A DNA stretch of 64,000 nt, taken from NCBI RefSeq assembly GCF_000312045.1, contig NZ_HE978634.1:2468380-2532379 (forward strand). Reading direction: 5' to 3'. Below, one piece after another: positions 38,457 to 48,432 of the stretch. This DNA is from Noviherbaspirillum massiliense JC206. GTDB taxonomy: Bacteria > Pseudomonadota > Gammaproteobacteria > Burkholderiales > Burkholderiaceae_D. Positions within the stretch are counted from its first letter, which is position 1. Each line of letters starts with the position of its first letter. The position numbers were made by a program, and so were the translations under genes. The notes under the pieces are model-generated. The model had not been told where the DNA came from. It saw only the letters and a list, made by a program, of their open reading frames with translations, and searched no databases.

Positions 38457-38993
38457 CTATTTGACGCGCCGCTTTTCCAGCTTGCGCGCAAGCGTGCGGC
38501 GATGCATCCCGAGGCGGCGCGCCGTTTCCGAAATATTGAAGCCCGTCTCCCTCAGCACTTCATGGATGCGCTCCCATTCGAGCGTCTTGATCGAGGTCGC
38601 GCGGTTGGTAAGTTCGATATCGGTATTTCCGGCGACATGGCCGAAGGCTGCCTCGATGTCATCGGTGTTGGAAGGCTTGGCCAGATACTGGCAGGCGCCC
38701 AGCTTGATCGCCTCGACCGCCGTATTGATGCTGGCGAAGCCGGTAAGAACTACGATCAGCATGTCCGGGGCATGCTGGTGCAGCATTTGCACACAAGCCA
38801 GGCCGGACGTGTTGTCGCTGAGCTTGAGGTCGACCACAGCATGGGTCGGCGCATGCTCCGTAAGTAACGCGGCCACCTCGTCGATATTCTCCGCCAGCAG
38901 CACCTCATAGCCGCGTCGCTCGAATGAGCGGCCGAGCGTGCGGGCGAAAGCCGCATCGTCTTCGACGATCAGCAGCAGGCGGTCAGAGCCCAT
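38457..38993 (-). CDS. regA: Redox response regulator RegA/PrrA/RoxR type
   Basis: A 178-residue response regulator. The receiver has EDD near residues 11-13, phospho-acceptor Asp at about 55 (HAVVDLKLSD) and the Lys in YLAKPSN. A short linker leads to a Fis-type helix-turn-helix, WERIHEVLRETGFNISETARRLGMHRRTLARKLEKR, which is almost invariant in RegA-like proteins. In relatives it activates respiratory, photosynthetic and carbon/nitrogen-fixation genes at low redox potential. It overlaps regB by 11 bp and lies downstream of the cyo genes, which are a likely target. Confidence 0.92.
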   Translation of the reverse strand: MGSDRLLLIVEDDAAFARTLGRSFERRGYEVLLAENIDEVAALLTEHAPTHAVVDLKLSDNTSGLACVQMLHQHAPDMLIVVLTGFASINTAVEAIKLGACQYLAKPSNTDDIEAAFGHVAGNTDIELTNRATSIKTLEWERIHEVLRETGFNISETARRLGMHRRTLARKLEKRRVK

Positions 38994-40332
38994 GTCCTTC
39001 TTCCCTTTCGAGCGCGATCGCTGACAGGGGCAGGGTAAGCTGGACAGCCGCCCCGCCCTCCGGGCGATTGCTCGCAGTTACGGTACCGCCGAGCTTGCGC
39101 GCGACATTCACTACCAGGAACAATCCCAGTCCGGCCCCGGGACGCCTCTTGGTCGACTGATAGGGTTTGCCGAAATGCTCGAGCATCGACGGCAGGAAAC
39201 CGGGGCCGGCGTCCGTCACCAGCAGTTTCAGCGAACCGTCCTCGCGGATCGCTTCGAGCTTCACCCATTGGGGCGAGGCTTCGAGCGCATTGTCGAGCAC
39301 ATTGAAAATCATTTGCTTCAGGGCAGAGTCGAATGCGACCGGAAGATCGTCCTGAATCCGGTTCTCGTAGACGAATGAAGGAATCGGCCTGCTGGATCGC
39401 CATTCTTCGGCCAGATCATTCAGAAACGTGACGATCGTGGTCTTCACCGAAGATTCGCCGCGCGCTTCACCCGCCGACAGAAGAATACCGCTGACAATGG
39501 TCTTGCAGCGCTGCAGTTGTGCCTGCATCTCGGTGATTTCTTCCTGCAGCTCGGGATTCCTGCTGAATTCCGGCATGCGTCGCCAGTCACCCAGAATGAC
39601 GGAAAGCGTCGCCAGCGGAGTGCCGAGTTCGTGCGCGGCACCCGAGGCCAGCAGGCCCATACGCACGATATGTTCTTCCTCGGCCGCGCGCTGCCGAAGG
39701 TAAGCGAGCTGGGCGTCGCCCGCGCGCAGGTTGCGGGTGATGCGGGTGATGAAGAAAACCAGCAAGGAAGCATTGAGCACGAAGCAAATCAGCAAGCCCT
39801 GCACATACAGGTCGGAAAAGCTGTGCCCTTGTTCGTGGGGCAATACCAGGGGCATGGAAAACTGCGACAGGACGGCCAGGCAGAGGGCCGTAATCAGGAC
39901 TATCGTCCATGTGGACCAAGGTTTGAGCAGAACGGCGCTGAGAATGACCTGCAGCAGGTACAGGAATGCGAATGGATTGGCCGCGCCACCGCTGAAATAC
40001 AGCTGTGCCGTAAGGCTGCCCACATCGACCAGCAGCGCGGAAAACAGGCGCGTGTTGGAAACGGTGCTCTGCTCGTGCCAGCGCAGATGGCTGCTGATGT
40101 TGTAGGCGATGAGGCATGCCAGCACGGCAAGCATTTGCGGCAGCGGCAGGCGGATGTCAAACACCAGGACGACGATGGCAATCGTCGTAACTTGCCCGAA
40201 GACGGCAAGCCAGCGCAGTTGGATCAACTGCAGCATGTTGTTGTGGCCGGCAGTGTTTTCAATCTTCTCGGTCGCGGGCCATTGCTCTTTGACGCCTTCC
40301 CGATTCGCGGCAGTTTCCATTTTGCTTGGCAT
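38983..40332 (-). CDS. regB: Redox sensor histidine kinase RegB/PrrB type
   Basis: A 449-residue membrane kinase. Six hydrophobic segments occupy about 40-200 and include the family's redox/quinone box GGAANPF at 115-121. The H-box is ASGAAHELGTPLATLSV, with phosphorylated His at about 234. Cys 276, in LQRCKTIV, occupies the place of the redox-reactive cysteine described for Rhodobacter RegB. N- and G-boxes (NVLDNALEA, VTDAGPGFLP, GLGLFLVV) complete the ATPase. It should sense quinone/electron flow and phosphorylate RegA. Located 42 bp after the SURF1 gene, suggesting co-transcription with the oxidase. Confidence 0.92.
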   Translation of the reverse strand: MPSKMETAANREGVKEQWPATEKIENTAGHNNMLQLIQLRWLAVFGQVTTIAIVVLVFDIRLPLPQMLAVLACLIAYNISSHLRWHEQSTVSNTRLFSALLVDVGSLTAQLYFSGGAANPFAFLYLLQVILSAVLLKPWSTWTIVLITALCLAVLSQFSMPLVLPHEQGHSFSDLYVQGLLICFVLNASLLVFFITRITRNLRAGDAQLAYLRQRAAEEEHIVRMGLLASGAAHELGTPLATLSVILGDWRRMPEFSRNPELQEEITEMQAQLQRCKTIVSGILLSAGEARGESSVKTTIVTFLNDLAEEWRSSRPIPSFVYENRIQDDLPVAFDSALKQMIFNVLDNALEASPQWVKLEAIREDGSLKLLVTDAGPGFLPSMLEHFGKPYQSTKRRPGAGLGLFLVVNVARKLGGTVTASNRPEGGAAVQLTLPLSAIALEREEGHGL

Positions 40333-40374
40333 CGTTACTTTCCGGTTCGACAGGTTCAGTACCGGTGCACCGTG

Positions 40375-41199
40375 TCATTGCCGCAGCCTGCGCTCCTCGC
40401 GCGCGATCCAAAGGCCTGCACCGGCCACCATCAAGGCGAGAGCATACCAAGTAAGCGCATAGACCAAGTGACTGTTGTGAAAGGAGATGACGGTCAGGCC
40501 ACTGATCGGATAGTCGGGTGCGCCTCCCGACTTGCCGGCCGCAGGCGCCTTGGCATCTGCATCGACGAAGTACGGCGCGACGCGGGACAGGCCACGGGCC
40601 GCCGCAATCGCCTGGACATCGCGGGAATACCACCGGTTGGCAGCAGGGTCATTGTGGTGGAGAAAGGCGCCGCCGGGCTCGCTCATGCGCACCAGCCCGG
40701 TCACGACGGACTCGGACTGTCCGGGGCCTCGCAGATTGCCGGTTGCGCTGCCGGGGTCATCGCGGACTTGATCGGACGCACCGGAAGGAACGAAGCCACG
40801 GTTGACCAGCACGATGCTGTCATCGGCCATGCGAAGCGGCGTCAGCAGCCAGTAGCCGCCGCCATATTCGGTGGAGGCCTGAACCCGGGTCGTGAGTGGA
40901 TAAAGGAAGGTGCCGGCTACCCGTACGTGGCGGTATTCGTCGGCTTGGGCATTGATTCGCGACCAGTCGGCGGGACCCGGAGCGGGCACGGGCGCGGCAT
41001 GCACCCGCTGGTTGACGCGTTCAATGAGTGCGAGTTTCCATTGGAGACGATAGAGCTGCCAGGTGCCAAGAGCGACAAAACCCGCAAACGCCAGCGCCAG
41101 GCAGACCGCCAGCGCGACCAGCCTGGACAAGGAGCGCGCGCGCGGCTCGGCTTCCTGCATGGAGGTCGAACCGCTGTGCTGCTCCTGCCGGTCCGTCAT
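40375..41199 (-). CDS. SURF1 family oxidase assembly protein
   Basis: A 274-residue inner-membrane protein with one membrane helix near each end (ALAVCLALAFAGFVALGTWQL and LVYALTWYALALMVAGAGLWIA) and a large periplasmic domain. The family motifs GTWQLYRLQWKLALIERV and SIVLVNRGFVP are visible. SURF1 proteins help insert haem into subunit I of haem-copper oxidases. Its ATG overlaps the cyoD stop (ATGA), so it is likely the assembly factor for this quinol oxidase (a Surf1q-type arrangement) rather than for the caa3 enzyme 16 kb away. Confidence 0.9.
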   Translation of the reverse strand: MTDRQEQHSGSTSMQEAEPRARSLSRLVALAVCLALAFAGFVALGTWQLYRLQWKLALIERVNQRVHAAPVPAPGPADWSRINAQADEYRHVRVAGTFLYPLTTRVQASTEYGGGYWLLTPLRMADDSIVLVNRGFVPSGASDQVRDDPGSATGNLRGPGQSESVVTGLVRMSEPGGAFLHHNDPAANRWYSRDVQAIAAARGLSRVAPYFVDADAKAPAAGKSGGAPDYPISGLTVISFHNSHLVYALTWYALALMVAGAGLWIAREERRLRQ

Positions 41200-41606
41200 T
41201 GCATGTTGTGCATCTGGTGCATGGTTTCGGGCATCATGCCCGGCATCATGTTGTGATTGAGATGGTACATGACCCATAAGGAGCCACTCAGTACGATAAC
41301 CACCAGCACGACTGTAAAGATGAGGGCAAGCATGTTCCAGCCGCCTTCGGATTTCGTGTTCATATGCAGGAAATAGACCATGTGAACAACGATTTGCACG
41401 GCGGCAAAGCCAAGAATGACCATTGCCGTGGTGCTGGACTTGTCGAACACCTTGCCCATCACCAGCCAGAACGGAATGGCGGTCAGGATTACCGACAGGA
41501 TGAAACCGATGACATAGCTTTTCAGGCTGCCATGGTCGGCATGATCCTCGTGCTCATGATGGCCGTGATCGGCGCTATGGTTCGAATGGGTGTGATGTTC
41601 GCTCAT
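41196..41606 (-). CDS. cyoD: Cytochrome o ubiquinol oxidase subunit IV
   Basis: A 136-residue membrane protein with three hydrophobic helices: SYVIGFILSVILTAIPFWLVM, AMVILGFAAVQIVVHMVYFLHM and LALIFTVVLVVIVLSGSLWVM. These match CyoD. The N-terminus is exceptionally His-rich (about ten His in the first 32 residues), and the C-terminus is Met/His-rich (NHNMMPGMMPETMHQMHNM). Both suggest metal contact, perhaps with copper. The ATG at 41606 overlaps cyoC by 4 bp. Confidence 0.93.
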   Translation of the reverse strand: MSEHHTHSNHSADHGHHEHEDHADHGSLKSYVIGFILSVILTAIPFWLVMGKVFDKSSTTAMVILGFAAVQIVVHMVYFLHMNTKSEGGWNMLALIFTVVLVVIVLSGSLWVMYHLNHNMMPGMMPETMHQMHNMQ

Positions 41607-42238
41607 GGCAAGACTCCCATCAGATAAACAAAGGTGAAGACGCCGATCCAGATGACGTCCAGGAAGTGCCAGAACATGGAAAGGCACATCAGGCGACGGC
41701 GGTTTTCGGGAATCAATCCGTGCCGCTTGAGCTGGAACATCAGCGTGACCAGCCAGATGATGCCGAAGCTCACGTGCAGGCCGTGCGTGCCGACCAGGGC
41801 AAAGAAGGATGTCATGAAGGCGCTGCGCTGCGGGCCGGCACCTTCATGGATCAGGTGCATGAACTCGGTCAATTCGAGGGCGATGAAGCCCGCGCCGAGC
41901 AGGCCGGTGATGCCCAGCCACAGCAAGGTAGTGCCGAGCTTCTTGCGCTGCGACTCCAGCATCGCAAAGCCGTAGGTGATCGACGACAGCAGCAGCAGCG
42001 CCGTGTTGACTGCCACCAGCGGCAGGTCGAACAGTTCGGCGCCCGAGGGGCCGCCTGCGTAGTTGCGTCCCAGGACCGCATAGGCGGCGAACAGGCATGC
42101 AAATACCAGGCAGTCGCTCATCAGGTAGAGCCAGAAACCGAGCAGGGTACTGTTTTCCGGATGGTGCTCGCGCACGTAGTAGCGCTCGCTCGATGCAGCG
42201 CTCAGTGCGTTAACAGAGGTTGCAGTGATGTCAGACAT
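41603..42238 (-). CDS. cyoC: Cytochrome o ubiquinol oxidase subunit III
   Basis: A 211-residue membrane subunit with five hydrophobic helices. Landmarks include [25 protein letters not shown], the glutamate-bearing [42 protein letters not shown] and [20 protein letters not shown]. Start ATG at 42238 overlaps the cyoB 3' end by 8 bp. Complete and of normal length. Confidence 0.96.
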   Translation of the reverse strand: MSDITATSVNALSAASSERYYVREHHPENSTLLGFWLYLMSDCLVFACLFAAYAVLGRNYAGGPSGAELFDLPLVAVNTALLLLSSITYGFAMLESQRKKLGTTLLWLGITGLLGAGFIALELTEFMHLIHEGAGPQRSAFMTSFFALVGTHGLHVSFGIIWLVTLMFQLKRHGLIPENRRRLMCLSMFWHFLDVIWIGVFTFVYLMGVLP

Positions 42239-44234
42239 AGCTTTCCAGTAATCGGGTGCGATCCTTCTCGGTTCGGACAACTTGCTCGGCCGGGATGTAA
42301 TAGTCGCGTTTGTAATTAAAGGTGTGGATGACGACGGCGGCCATCATCGCAGCAAAGCCGAGGCCGGCCACCAGCCACATCTGCCAGATCAGGGCGAATC
42401 CGACGACCGCGCTCAGTGCGGCGATCACGAATCCGGCAGCCGTATTCTTCGGCATGTGGATCGGAACGAAGCCCTGCAGCGGCCGGCTGTAGCCGTTCTT
42501 CTTCATGTCGGTCCAGGCGTCGTTGTCATAGACGCGCGGCGTGAACGCGAAGTTGTAGTCCGGCGGCGGCGAGGACGTCGACCATTCCAGCGTACGGCCG
42601 TCCCACGGATCGCCGGTCACGTCGCGCAGTTCGTTGCGGCGCTTGAAGCTGACATAGAACTGGATCAGCATCGAGGCAATACCCAGCGCGATCAGTACCG
42701 CGCCGAACGCAGCGATCTGGAACCAGATCTGCAGCGAAGTATCCTCGAAGTGGCTCATGCGGCGCGTCACGCCCATCAGGCCCAGCACATACAACGGCAT
42801 GAAGGCGAGATAGAAGCCGATGACCCAGAACCAGAACGAGCACTTGCCCCAGAAGACGTCGAGCTTGTAACCGAAGGCTTTCGGGAACCAGTAGTTGATC
42901 GCGGCAAACACGCCGAACACCACGCCGCCGATGATCACGTTATGGAAGTGCGCGATCAGGAACAGGCTGTTGTGCAGCACGAAGTCAGCCGGCGGTACCG
43001 CCAGCAGCACTCCCGTCATGCCGCCGATCACGAAGGTGATCATGAAGGCAACGGTCCACATCATCGGCAGCTCGAAGCGGATACGGCCGCGATACATGGT
43101 GAACAGCCAGTTGAAGATCTTGGCGCCGGTCGGAATCGAGATGATCATCGTCGTGATGCCAAAGAACGAGTTCACGCTCGCGCCGGACCCCATCGTAAAG
43201 AAGTGGTGCAGCCAGACCAGGTAGGACAGGACCATGATCACCGCGGTCGCGTACACCATCGAGGTGTAGCCGAACAGGCGCTTGCCGCAGAAGGTCGCAA
43301 CCACTTCGGAGAAGACGCCGAACACCGGCAGGATCAGGATGTACACCTCAGGGTGGCCCCAGATCCAGATCAGGTTCACGTACAGCATCGGGTTGCCGCC
43401 CAGGTCGTTGGTGAAGAAGTTCGAGCCGAAGACGCGGTCCATGGACAGCATCGCCAGCACGGCGGTCAGCACCGGGAAGGTCACGACGATCAGGATGTTG
43501 GTGCACAGGGCGGTCCAGGTGAACACCGGCATCTTCATCAGGCTCATGCCGGGTGCACGCATCTTGACGATGGTCGCAATCAGGTTCACCCCGGACAGCA
43601 AGGTTCCCACCCCGGCAATCTGCAAGGACCAGATGTAGTAATCGACCCCCACATCCGGACTGAGCTGCAATCCCGACAAGGGCGCGTAGGCGAGCCAGCC
43701 GGTACGCGCATATTCGCCGACGAACAGCGAGACCATCGTCAGCGCCGCGCCACAGGCGGTCATCCAGAAGCTGAAATTGTTCAGGAACGGGAAAGACACG
43801 TCGCGCGCGCCGATCTGCAGCGGCACGACATAGTTCATCAGGCCGGTCACGAACGGCATCGCGACGAAGAAGATCATGATCACGCCGTGTGCCGTGAAGA
43901 TCTGGTCGTAGTGGTGCGGCGGCAGGTAGCCGGTGGCGTCGCCAAAGGCAACCGCCTGCTGGGCACGCATCATGAGCGCGTCGGCAAAGCCGCGCAGCAG
44001 CATCACCAGGCCCAGTATCATGTACATGATGCCGATTTTTTTGTGGTCGATGCTGGTGATCCAGTCACGCCACAGGGGGCCCCAGAGGCGGAAACGCGTC
44101 AGCGCGGCGAGGACCACCACGCCGCCGATCGCCACCATGGCAAAAGTCGCAATCAGGATGGGCTCATGATATGGAATGGCATCCCAGCCCAGCCGGCCGA
44201 AGATGAGCTTCGTCAGGTTAATTTGGTCTAGCAT
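42231..44234 (-). CDS. cyoB: Cytochrome o ubiquinol oxidase subunit I
   Basis: A 667-residue catalytic subunit housing the low-spin haem and the haem-copper centre that reduces O2 to water while pumping protons. It shows [22 protein letters not shown], with the proton-channel Glu and the Cu-ligand His/cross-linked Tyr. [10 protein letters not shown] supplies two further Cu-ligand histidines, and [12 protein letters not shown] supplies haem ligands. The long N- and C-terminal extensions typical of CyoB (extra membrane segments) are present. It follows cyoA by 2 bp. Confidence 0.98.
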   Translation of the reverse strand: MLDQINLTKLIFGRLGWDAIPYHEPILIATFAMVAIGGVVVLAALTRFRLWGPLWRDWITSIDHKKIGIMYMILGLVMLLRGFADALMMRAQQAVAFGDATGYLPPHHYDQIFTAHGVIMIFFVAMPFVTGLMNYVVPLQIGARDVSFPFLNNFSFWMTACGAALTMVSLFVGEYARTGWLAYAPLSGLQLSPDVGVDYYIWSLQIAGVGTLLSGVNLIATIVKMRAPGMSLMKMPVFTWTALCTNILIVVTFPVLTAVLAMLSMDRVFGSNFFTNDLGGNPMLYVNLIWIWGHPEVYILILPVFGVFSEVVATFCGKRLFGYTSMVYATAVIMVLSYLVWLHHFFTMGSGASVNSFFGITTMIISIPTGAKIFNWLFTMYRGRIRFELPMMWTVAFMITFVIGGMTGVLLAVPPADFVLHNSLFLIAHFHNVIIGGVVFGVFAAINYWFPKAFGYKLDVFWGKCSFWFWVIGFYLAFMPLYVLGLMGVTRRMSHFEDTSLQIWFQIAAFGAVLIALGIASMLIQFYVSFKRRNELRDVTGDPWDGRTLEWSTSSPPPDYNFAFTPRVYDNDAWTDMKKNGYSRPLQGFVPIHMPKNTAAGFVIAALSAVVGFALIWQMWLVAGLGFAAMMAAVVIHTFNYKRDYYIPAEQVVRTEKDRTRLLESYV

Positions 44235-44236
44235 CG

Positions 44237-45250
44237 TTACTCCTGATGAATGTGGGAGTGCGAGGGGGAGGCTTCGGCGCTGCTTTGCGCAACAGGGCGC
44301 ACCGGCTTCTCTTCCTCCGTGGCTTTACGCGCGGCATCGGCCTTGATGCGCTCACTGTCGGCAGCCATCATGTCGCTCATGCATACCGTTCCGGGCGCCA
44401 CGCAGCGGTTGACGATGGCGTCGTACAGATGCGGCGTCACCTTTCCGAAATGCCGCACCGGCTCGCGTTCACTGGGCTTTTCCAATTGCAGGTAGTCGTC
44501 ACGCTCGAGCGCGCCGCCTCCCGCCTTGGTTTTTTGCACCCAGCCTTCAAAGTCCGCAGCGCTCACGCCGTGGTACTTGAAGCGCATGTGGGAGAATCCC
44601 GCGCCGCTGTAGTTGGCCGAAAAGCCTTCGTAGACACCGGGCTTGTTCATGACGGCGTTCAGCGTGGTATCCATACCCGGCATGGCGTAGATCTGCCCGG
44701 CAAGCGCAGGAATGTAGAAAGAGTTCATCGCATTGGATGCGGTAATCTTGAATCGAACAGGCACATCCACCGGCGTGACGAGTTCATTGACCGTCGCAAT
44801 ACCCTGTTCCGGATAAATGAACAGCCATTTCCAGTCGAGGGCGACGACCTGGACAACCAGCGGCTCGGTGCCGGCAGGAATTTCGCGCTTGGCATCAAGA
44901 CGTTGCAGGGGCCGGTACGGGTCCAGCTGGTGAGTGCTGATCCAGGTCAGCAAGCCCAGGGCGATGATGATCAACAGCGGAGCGCCCCAGATCACCAGTT
45001 CGAGCTTGGTCGAATGGTCCCAGTCGGGATCGTATTTGGCAGAGGTATTGCTTTTCCTGTAGCGCCATGCAAAGAGGATGGTCAGGGCGATCACGGGAAC
45101 GATGATCAGGAGCATCAACAGCGTGGAAATAACAATGAGATGCCCCTGCTGGGCGGCAATGTCGCCAGAGGGATTCATTACCACCGTATCACAACCGGCA
45201 AGCAAGATGACTGGCAACAACAGCCCGCTACGAATTATCAAGGAAATCAT
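44237..45250 (-). CDS. cyoA: Cytochrome o ubiquinol oxidase subunit II
   Basis: A 337-residue lipoprotein subunit that forms part of the quinol-oxidising site. The signal sequence ends in LLAGC, with lipid-modified Cys at about 20. Two membrane helices follow ([22 protein letters not shown] and [20 protein letters not shown]), then a cupredoxin domain. It lacks the CuA cysteine pair, as expected for quinol rather than cytochrome c oxidases. First gene of the cyo run; the promoter lies in the 136 bp shared with the divergent transporter gene. Confidence 0.96.
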   Translation of the reverse strand: MISLIIRSGLLLPVILLAGCDTVVMNPSGDIAAQQGHLIVISTLLMLLIIVPVIALTILFAWRYRKSNTSAKYDPDWDHSTKLELVIWGAPLLIIIALGLLTWISTHQLDPYRPLQRLDAKREIPAGTEPLVVQVVALDWKWLFIYPEQGIATVNELVTPVDVPVRFKITASNAMNSFYIPALAGQIYAMPGMDTTLNAVMNKPGVYEGFSANYSGAGFSHMRFKYHGVSAADFEGWVQKTKAGGGALERDDYLQLEKPSEREPVRHFGKVTPHLYDAIVNRCVAPGTVCMSDMMAADSERIKADAARKATEEEKPVRPVAQSSAEASPSHSHIHQE

Positions 45251-45386
45251 GCGGTAGAGTTACAGAGATTGGCGAACATGGTACTGTACTGCTAACGACG
45301 CGCATTTCCGATTGGACATTTTGTCCCACCCTGGAACAAGGCCGGAACAGGTCAGACGCGTCGGGCAAAATGACTGAGGAGACGAC

Positions 45387-46736
45387 ATGGCAAGCATGAG
45401 CACTTCCGCCACCCGCATTTCTTCCGCTTCGCAGCCGCACCCGGACAGCAGCGGCGCGCGACACATCAATGCCCGCGACGGGCAGATTGCACCCGGCGAA
45501 ATCGCCATCGGCGTCGTCATAGGCCGCGCATCCGAATACTTCGATTTCTTCGTCTATGCGATCGCCTCGGTGCTGGTGTTTCCCTCCGTATTCTTCCCGT
45601 TCGAGGGAAGGCTGGAGGGCACCCTGTACGCCTTCGCGATTTTCGCCCTTGCCTTCGTGGCGCGGCCCTTCGGAACGGTTGCCTTCATGGCGATCCAGCG
45701 CCGGTTCAGCCGGGAAGTGAAGCTCACGCTCGCGCTCTTTGTCCTCGGCGCATCGACTGCCGGCATGGCCTTCCTGCCAACCTACGCGCACCTGGGTACG
45801 GCCTCGATCGTCCTGCTGGCGCTGCTGCGCATCGGCCAGGGCATCGCGCTCGGCGGTTCATGGGACGGGCTGCCCTCGCTGCTGGCGCTCAGCGCGCCGC
45901 AACACCGTCGCGGCTGGTATGCAATGCTGGGTCAGCTCGGTGCACCGGTGGGCTTCATCGTTGCCGCCGGACTGTTCTCCTACCTGCTGTCCACGCTGTC
46001 CTCCCTGGACTTTATCGAGTGGGGCTGGCGTTATCCGTTCTACGTGGCATTTGCCATCAACGTGGTGGCACTGTTCGCCCGCCTGCGCCTGGTATCCACC
46101 TCCGAATACTCGCGCCTGCTTGACGAACGCGAGCTGGAGCCGACCAATGTCATTGAAATGACCCGTTCGCAAGGACGCAATCTGATCATCGGTGCCCTCG
46201 CGGCGCTGGCGAGTTACGCGCTGTTCCATCTCGTCACGGTGTTTCCGCTGTCGTGGATCGCCTTGTATTCCTTGCGCTCGATCAGCGACTTCCTGATGGT
46301 CCAGATGGCGGGCGCGGCACTGGCGATCCTCGGCATCATCGCCTCCGGCGTGATCGCCGACCGCTTCGGCCGGCGCACGACACTAGGCAGCCTCGCATTC
46401 CTGATCGCCCTGTTCAGCGCATCCGTTCCGACCCTGCTGAACAGCGGCGAGCTGGGGCAGGACTTGTTCATCCTGCTCGGTTTCGGCCTGCTCGGCTTGT
46501 CATACGGCCAGGCAGCCGGCGCGGTTACCGCCAACTTCCCGGCAAAGTACCGCTACACCGGCGCAGCCCTCACCTCCGATCTGGCCTGGCTCGCCGGCGC
46601 AGGCTTCGCTCCGCTGGTGGCGCTTGGCCTGTCCGCGCATTTCGGTCTGGCCTACGTCAGCCTGTACCTGCTGTCAGGCGCCGCGGGTTCGCTGGCTGCG
46701 CTCAGCCTCAACCGCGCCCTCGAAATCCGGGACTGA
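45387..46736 (+). CDS. MFS transporter, metabolite:H+ symporter-like
   Basis: A 449-residue major-facilitator protein with about 12 membrane helices. The pattern GEIAIGVVIGRASEYFDFFVYAIASVLVFPSVFFP, ARPFGTVAFMAIQRRFSR and LRIGQGIALGGSWDGLPSLLAL is that of the MHS subfamily (ProP/KgtP/ShiA relatives). These import carboxylates, osmolytes or shikimate. The substrate is not evident. It is divergent from cyoA. The region's regulator is unknown. Confidence 0.85.
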   Translation: MASMSTSATRISSASQPHPDSSGARHINARDGQIAPGEIAIGVVIGRASEYFDFFVYAIASVLVFPSVFFPFEGRLEGTLYAFAIFALAFVARPFGTVAFMAIQRRFSREVKLTLALFVLGASTAGMAFLPTYAHLGTASIVLLALLRIGQGIALGGSWDGLPSLLALSAPQHRRGWYAMLGQLGAPVGFIVAAGLFSYLLSTLSSLDFIEWGWRYPFYVAFAINVVALFARLRLVSTSEYSRLLDERELEPTNVIEMTRSQGRNLIIGALAALASYALFHLVTVFPLSWIALYSLRSISDFLMVQMAGAALAILGIIASGVIADRFGRRTTLGSLAFLIALFSASVPTLLNSGELGQDLFILLGFGLLGLSYGQAAGAVTANFPAKYRYTGAALTSDLAWLAGAGFAPLVALGLSAHFGLAYVSLYLLSGAAGSLAALSLNRALEIRD

Positions 46737-46770
46737 CCACGCTGCGCCGCCGGGCGCAGTAGCCAGAGAA

Positions 46771-48186
46771 TCAACTGCCGCTCGGAGCGCGTTCATGCAA
46801 CGCGCTCCTGTCACTTCTCCCGGCGTACATCGATTGTTCCGATATCGGGGCGGGCCCTTGGGATCGCAAGGTATTGCGGACAAAACCGATATGCCCGCGC
46901 AGACCGTAAAACAGGTCGCCGAAGGAAGCGGGCACCACGATCTTGCTGACCGCATTCTCGATCTCATCAAGGTGTTGCAAGAGCTCTTCGCGCCGCTTCG
47001 GGTCCGCGCCGGGCTTGAATGCATCGCGTTCAAGGTCCAGCAAGGCCCGGTACCAGCGGTAGATGCGTGACTCCATGCGCCAGCGATAGATGGCCGGTGC
47101 GAGTCTCAGCGCGGGAATCAGCAACAAGGCGAACGGCACGAAGAAGGCCACGATGCGCGTGATGATGCTGGCAACCCCGTAGGGGAACATGCGATAAAAG
47201 AAACTCTTGCCCGAGGTGTAGTAGCGGGTCGCATCCGGGCTGATCCGGAATTCATGTTCCTGCGGCGCCGGGAACTCGCCGCGCTTCTTGAAGAGGCTGG
47301 CACCGCCGTGTACTTCGCGCGCCGCTTCAAGCAGCAGGTCCGACAGCGCCGGGTGCAGGCTGTCCCGGGCAATGATTTCGACGGTCGGGCCGATGAGAGC
47401 AGTGTCTTCGGCAGGAATGTCCTTGCCAAAATCCAGCGACCCCCTGGGCAGGCTCAGCTTGTTCAAATAGTTGATGCGTCGGGTATAGCCATCGGCTTGC
47501 TCAAAGTTAAACAGGTGAATGTCCGGCGTATGCAGCAGTTCGCGCATCATGTCGGTGGCCGTGGAATCCCCCATGACGAAAATCGCATCCACCCGGTTCT
47601 CGCGCAAGGCGCGCACCAGGTCGCCGGGAACGGTGCTGACGAAGGCCGTGTCACCACCGGGTTCGATGCCATTCGCCTTGAGCAGCGTGAGCGCCAGCGA
47701 ATGCGCCCCGCTGCCTTCCGGCCCGATGTCGAGGCGCAGTCCCCTGAAATCGGAAAGCAAGGTCTTTGGGCTGCCGCGATAAAAGATCATGAGCGGCTGG
47801 TAGGAAATGCTCCCGAGCGACACCAGATTCCCCTTGTCCGCCTTGCCAACTTCGCCACCCAGCACAAAGCCGACATCGACCGCCACTTTAGGATCGGACA
47901 ACTTCTTGAGGTTGTCCCTGGACCCTTCCGAAGGAAGTATCTTCACCGTGACGCCTTGCCGCGCCAGGATCTGCCTGTACTTCTCGGCATTTCGCTGGAA
48001 TACGCTGCCATTGGGCCCGCTGGCTATGGTGATGGTGTTGGGGGCGCCGAAATTCGCGAATGCGAGGATCGCCATGCCCGCGACGACGCCGAACACCAGG
48101 ATGGCACTGACGGACATCACCTGCCCTTTTCCAAACAGGCCGTTGAGCTTCGCGAGCATTCTGGACAAATAGATTTTGGGACTCAC
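46771..48186 (-). CDS. TAXI family TRAP-type solute-binding protein, membrane-anchored
   Basis: A 471-residue protein with an N-terminal membrane segment (VSAILVFGVVAGMAILAFANFGA). A TAXI-type binding domain follows, with TITIASGPNGSVFQRNAEKYRQIL, GPEGSGAHSLALTLLKANGI and VMGDSTATDMMRELL. A second hydrophobic segment (VASIITRIVAFFVPFALLLIPALRL) and a cytoplasmic C-terminal tail come last. TAXI proteins normally feed TRAP permeases, but no permease gene is adjacent. The frame opens at a GTG (48195), but a GTG at 48186 is better spaced from GGAGG. Confidence 0.85.
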   Translation of the reverse strand: MSPKIYLSRMLAKLNGLFGKGQVMSVSAILVFGVVAGMAILAFANFGAPNTITIASGPNGSVFQRNAEKYRQILARQGVTVKILPSEGSRDNLKKLSDPKVAVDVGFVLGGEVGKADKGNLVSLGSISYQPLMIFYRGSPKTLLSDFRGLRLDIGPEGSGAHSLALTLLKANGIEPGGDTAFVSTVPGDLVRALRENRVDAIFVMGDSTATDMMRELLHTPDIHLFNFEQADGYTRRINYLNKLSLPRGSLDFGKDIPAEDTALIGPTVEIIARDSLHPALSDLLLEAAREVHGGASLFKKRGEFPAPQEHEFRISPDATRYYTSGKSFFYRMFPYGVASIITRIVAFFVPFALLLIPALRLAPAIYRWRMESRIYRWYRALLDLERDAFKPGADPKRREELLQHLDEIENAVSKIVVPASFGDLFYGLRGHIGFVRNTLRSQGPAPISEQSMYAGRSDRSALHERAPSGS

Positions 48187-48432
48187 TGAAGTCACCCTCC
48201 GAGTGTGTTGCTGCTTCGGGAAAGCGCAGATGATATGCGGTTTTCACGCGGTGTACATGCCAGAATGCGGGTTGTCGTCATTGAAAGGTGCCCTTCCGTA
48301 GGGACGTTTTGAAATGCCGGCTGTTTCAGTTTAATAGGGTGGCGGAGTTTAATCGGATGGAAAAGCGAATCTGAAACAGGTTGGGGATTTTTTGTCGGCT
48401 CGTGTGGCGAGAGGTGTTTACTTAACGCCGCC
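48187..48432. other. Spacer between TAXI gene and cassette remnant
   Basis: About 245 bp without a gene. It carries a 9-bp inverted repeat, CTGTTTCAG (48321-48329) and CTGAAACAG (48371-48379), separated by 41 bp. Near 48420-48426 lies ACTTAAC, a possible half attC core on the edge of the foreign patch. The TAXI gene's promoter should also lie here. Confidence 0.4.

Noticed and set aside
42282-44231. 649-codon open frame antisense to cyoB
   Set aside because: His/Asp/Gln-rich antisense reading of the conserved oxidase gene, with no domain; a shadow.
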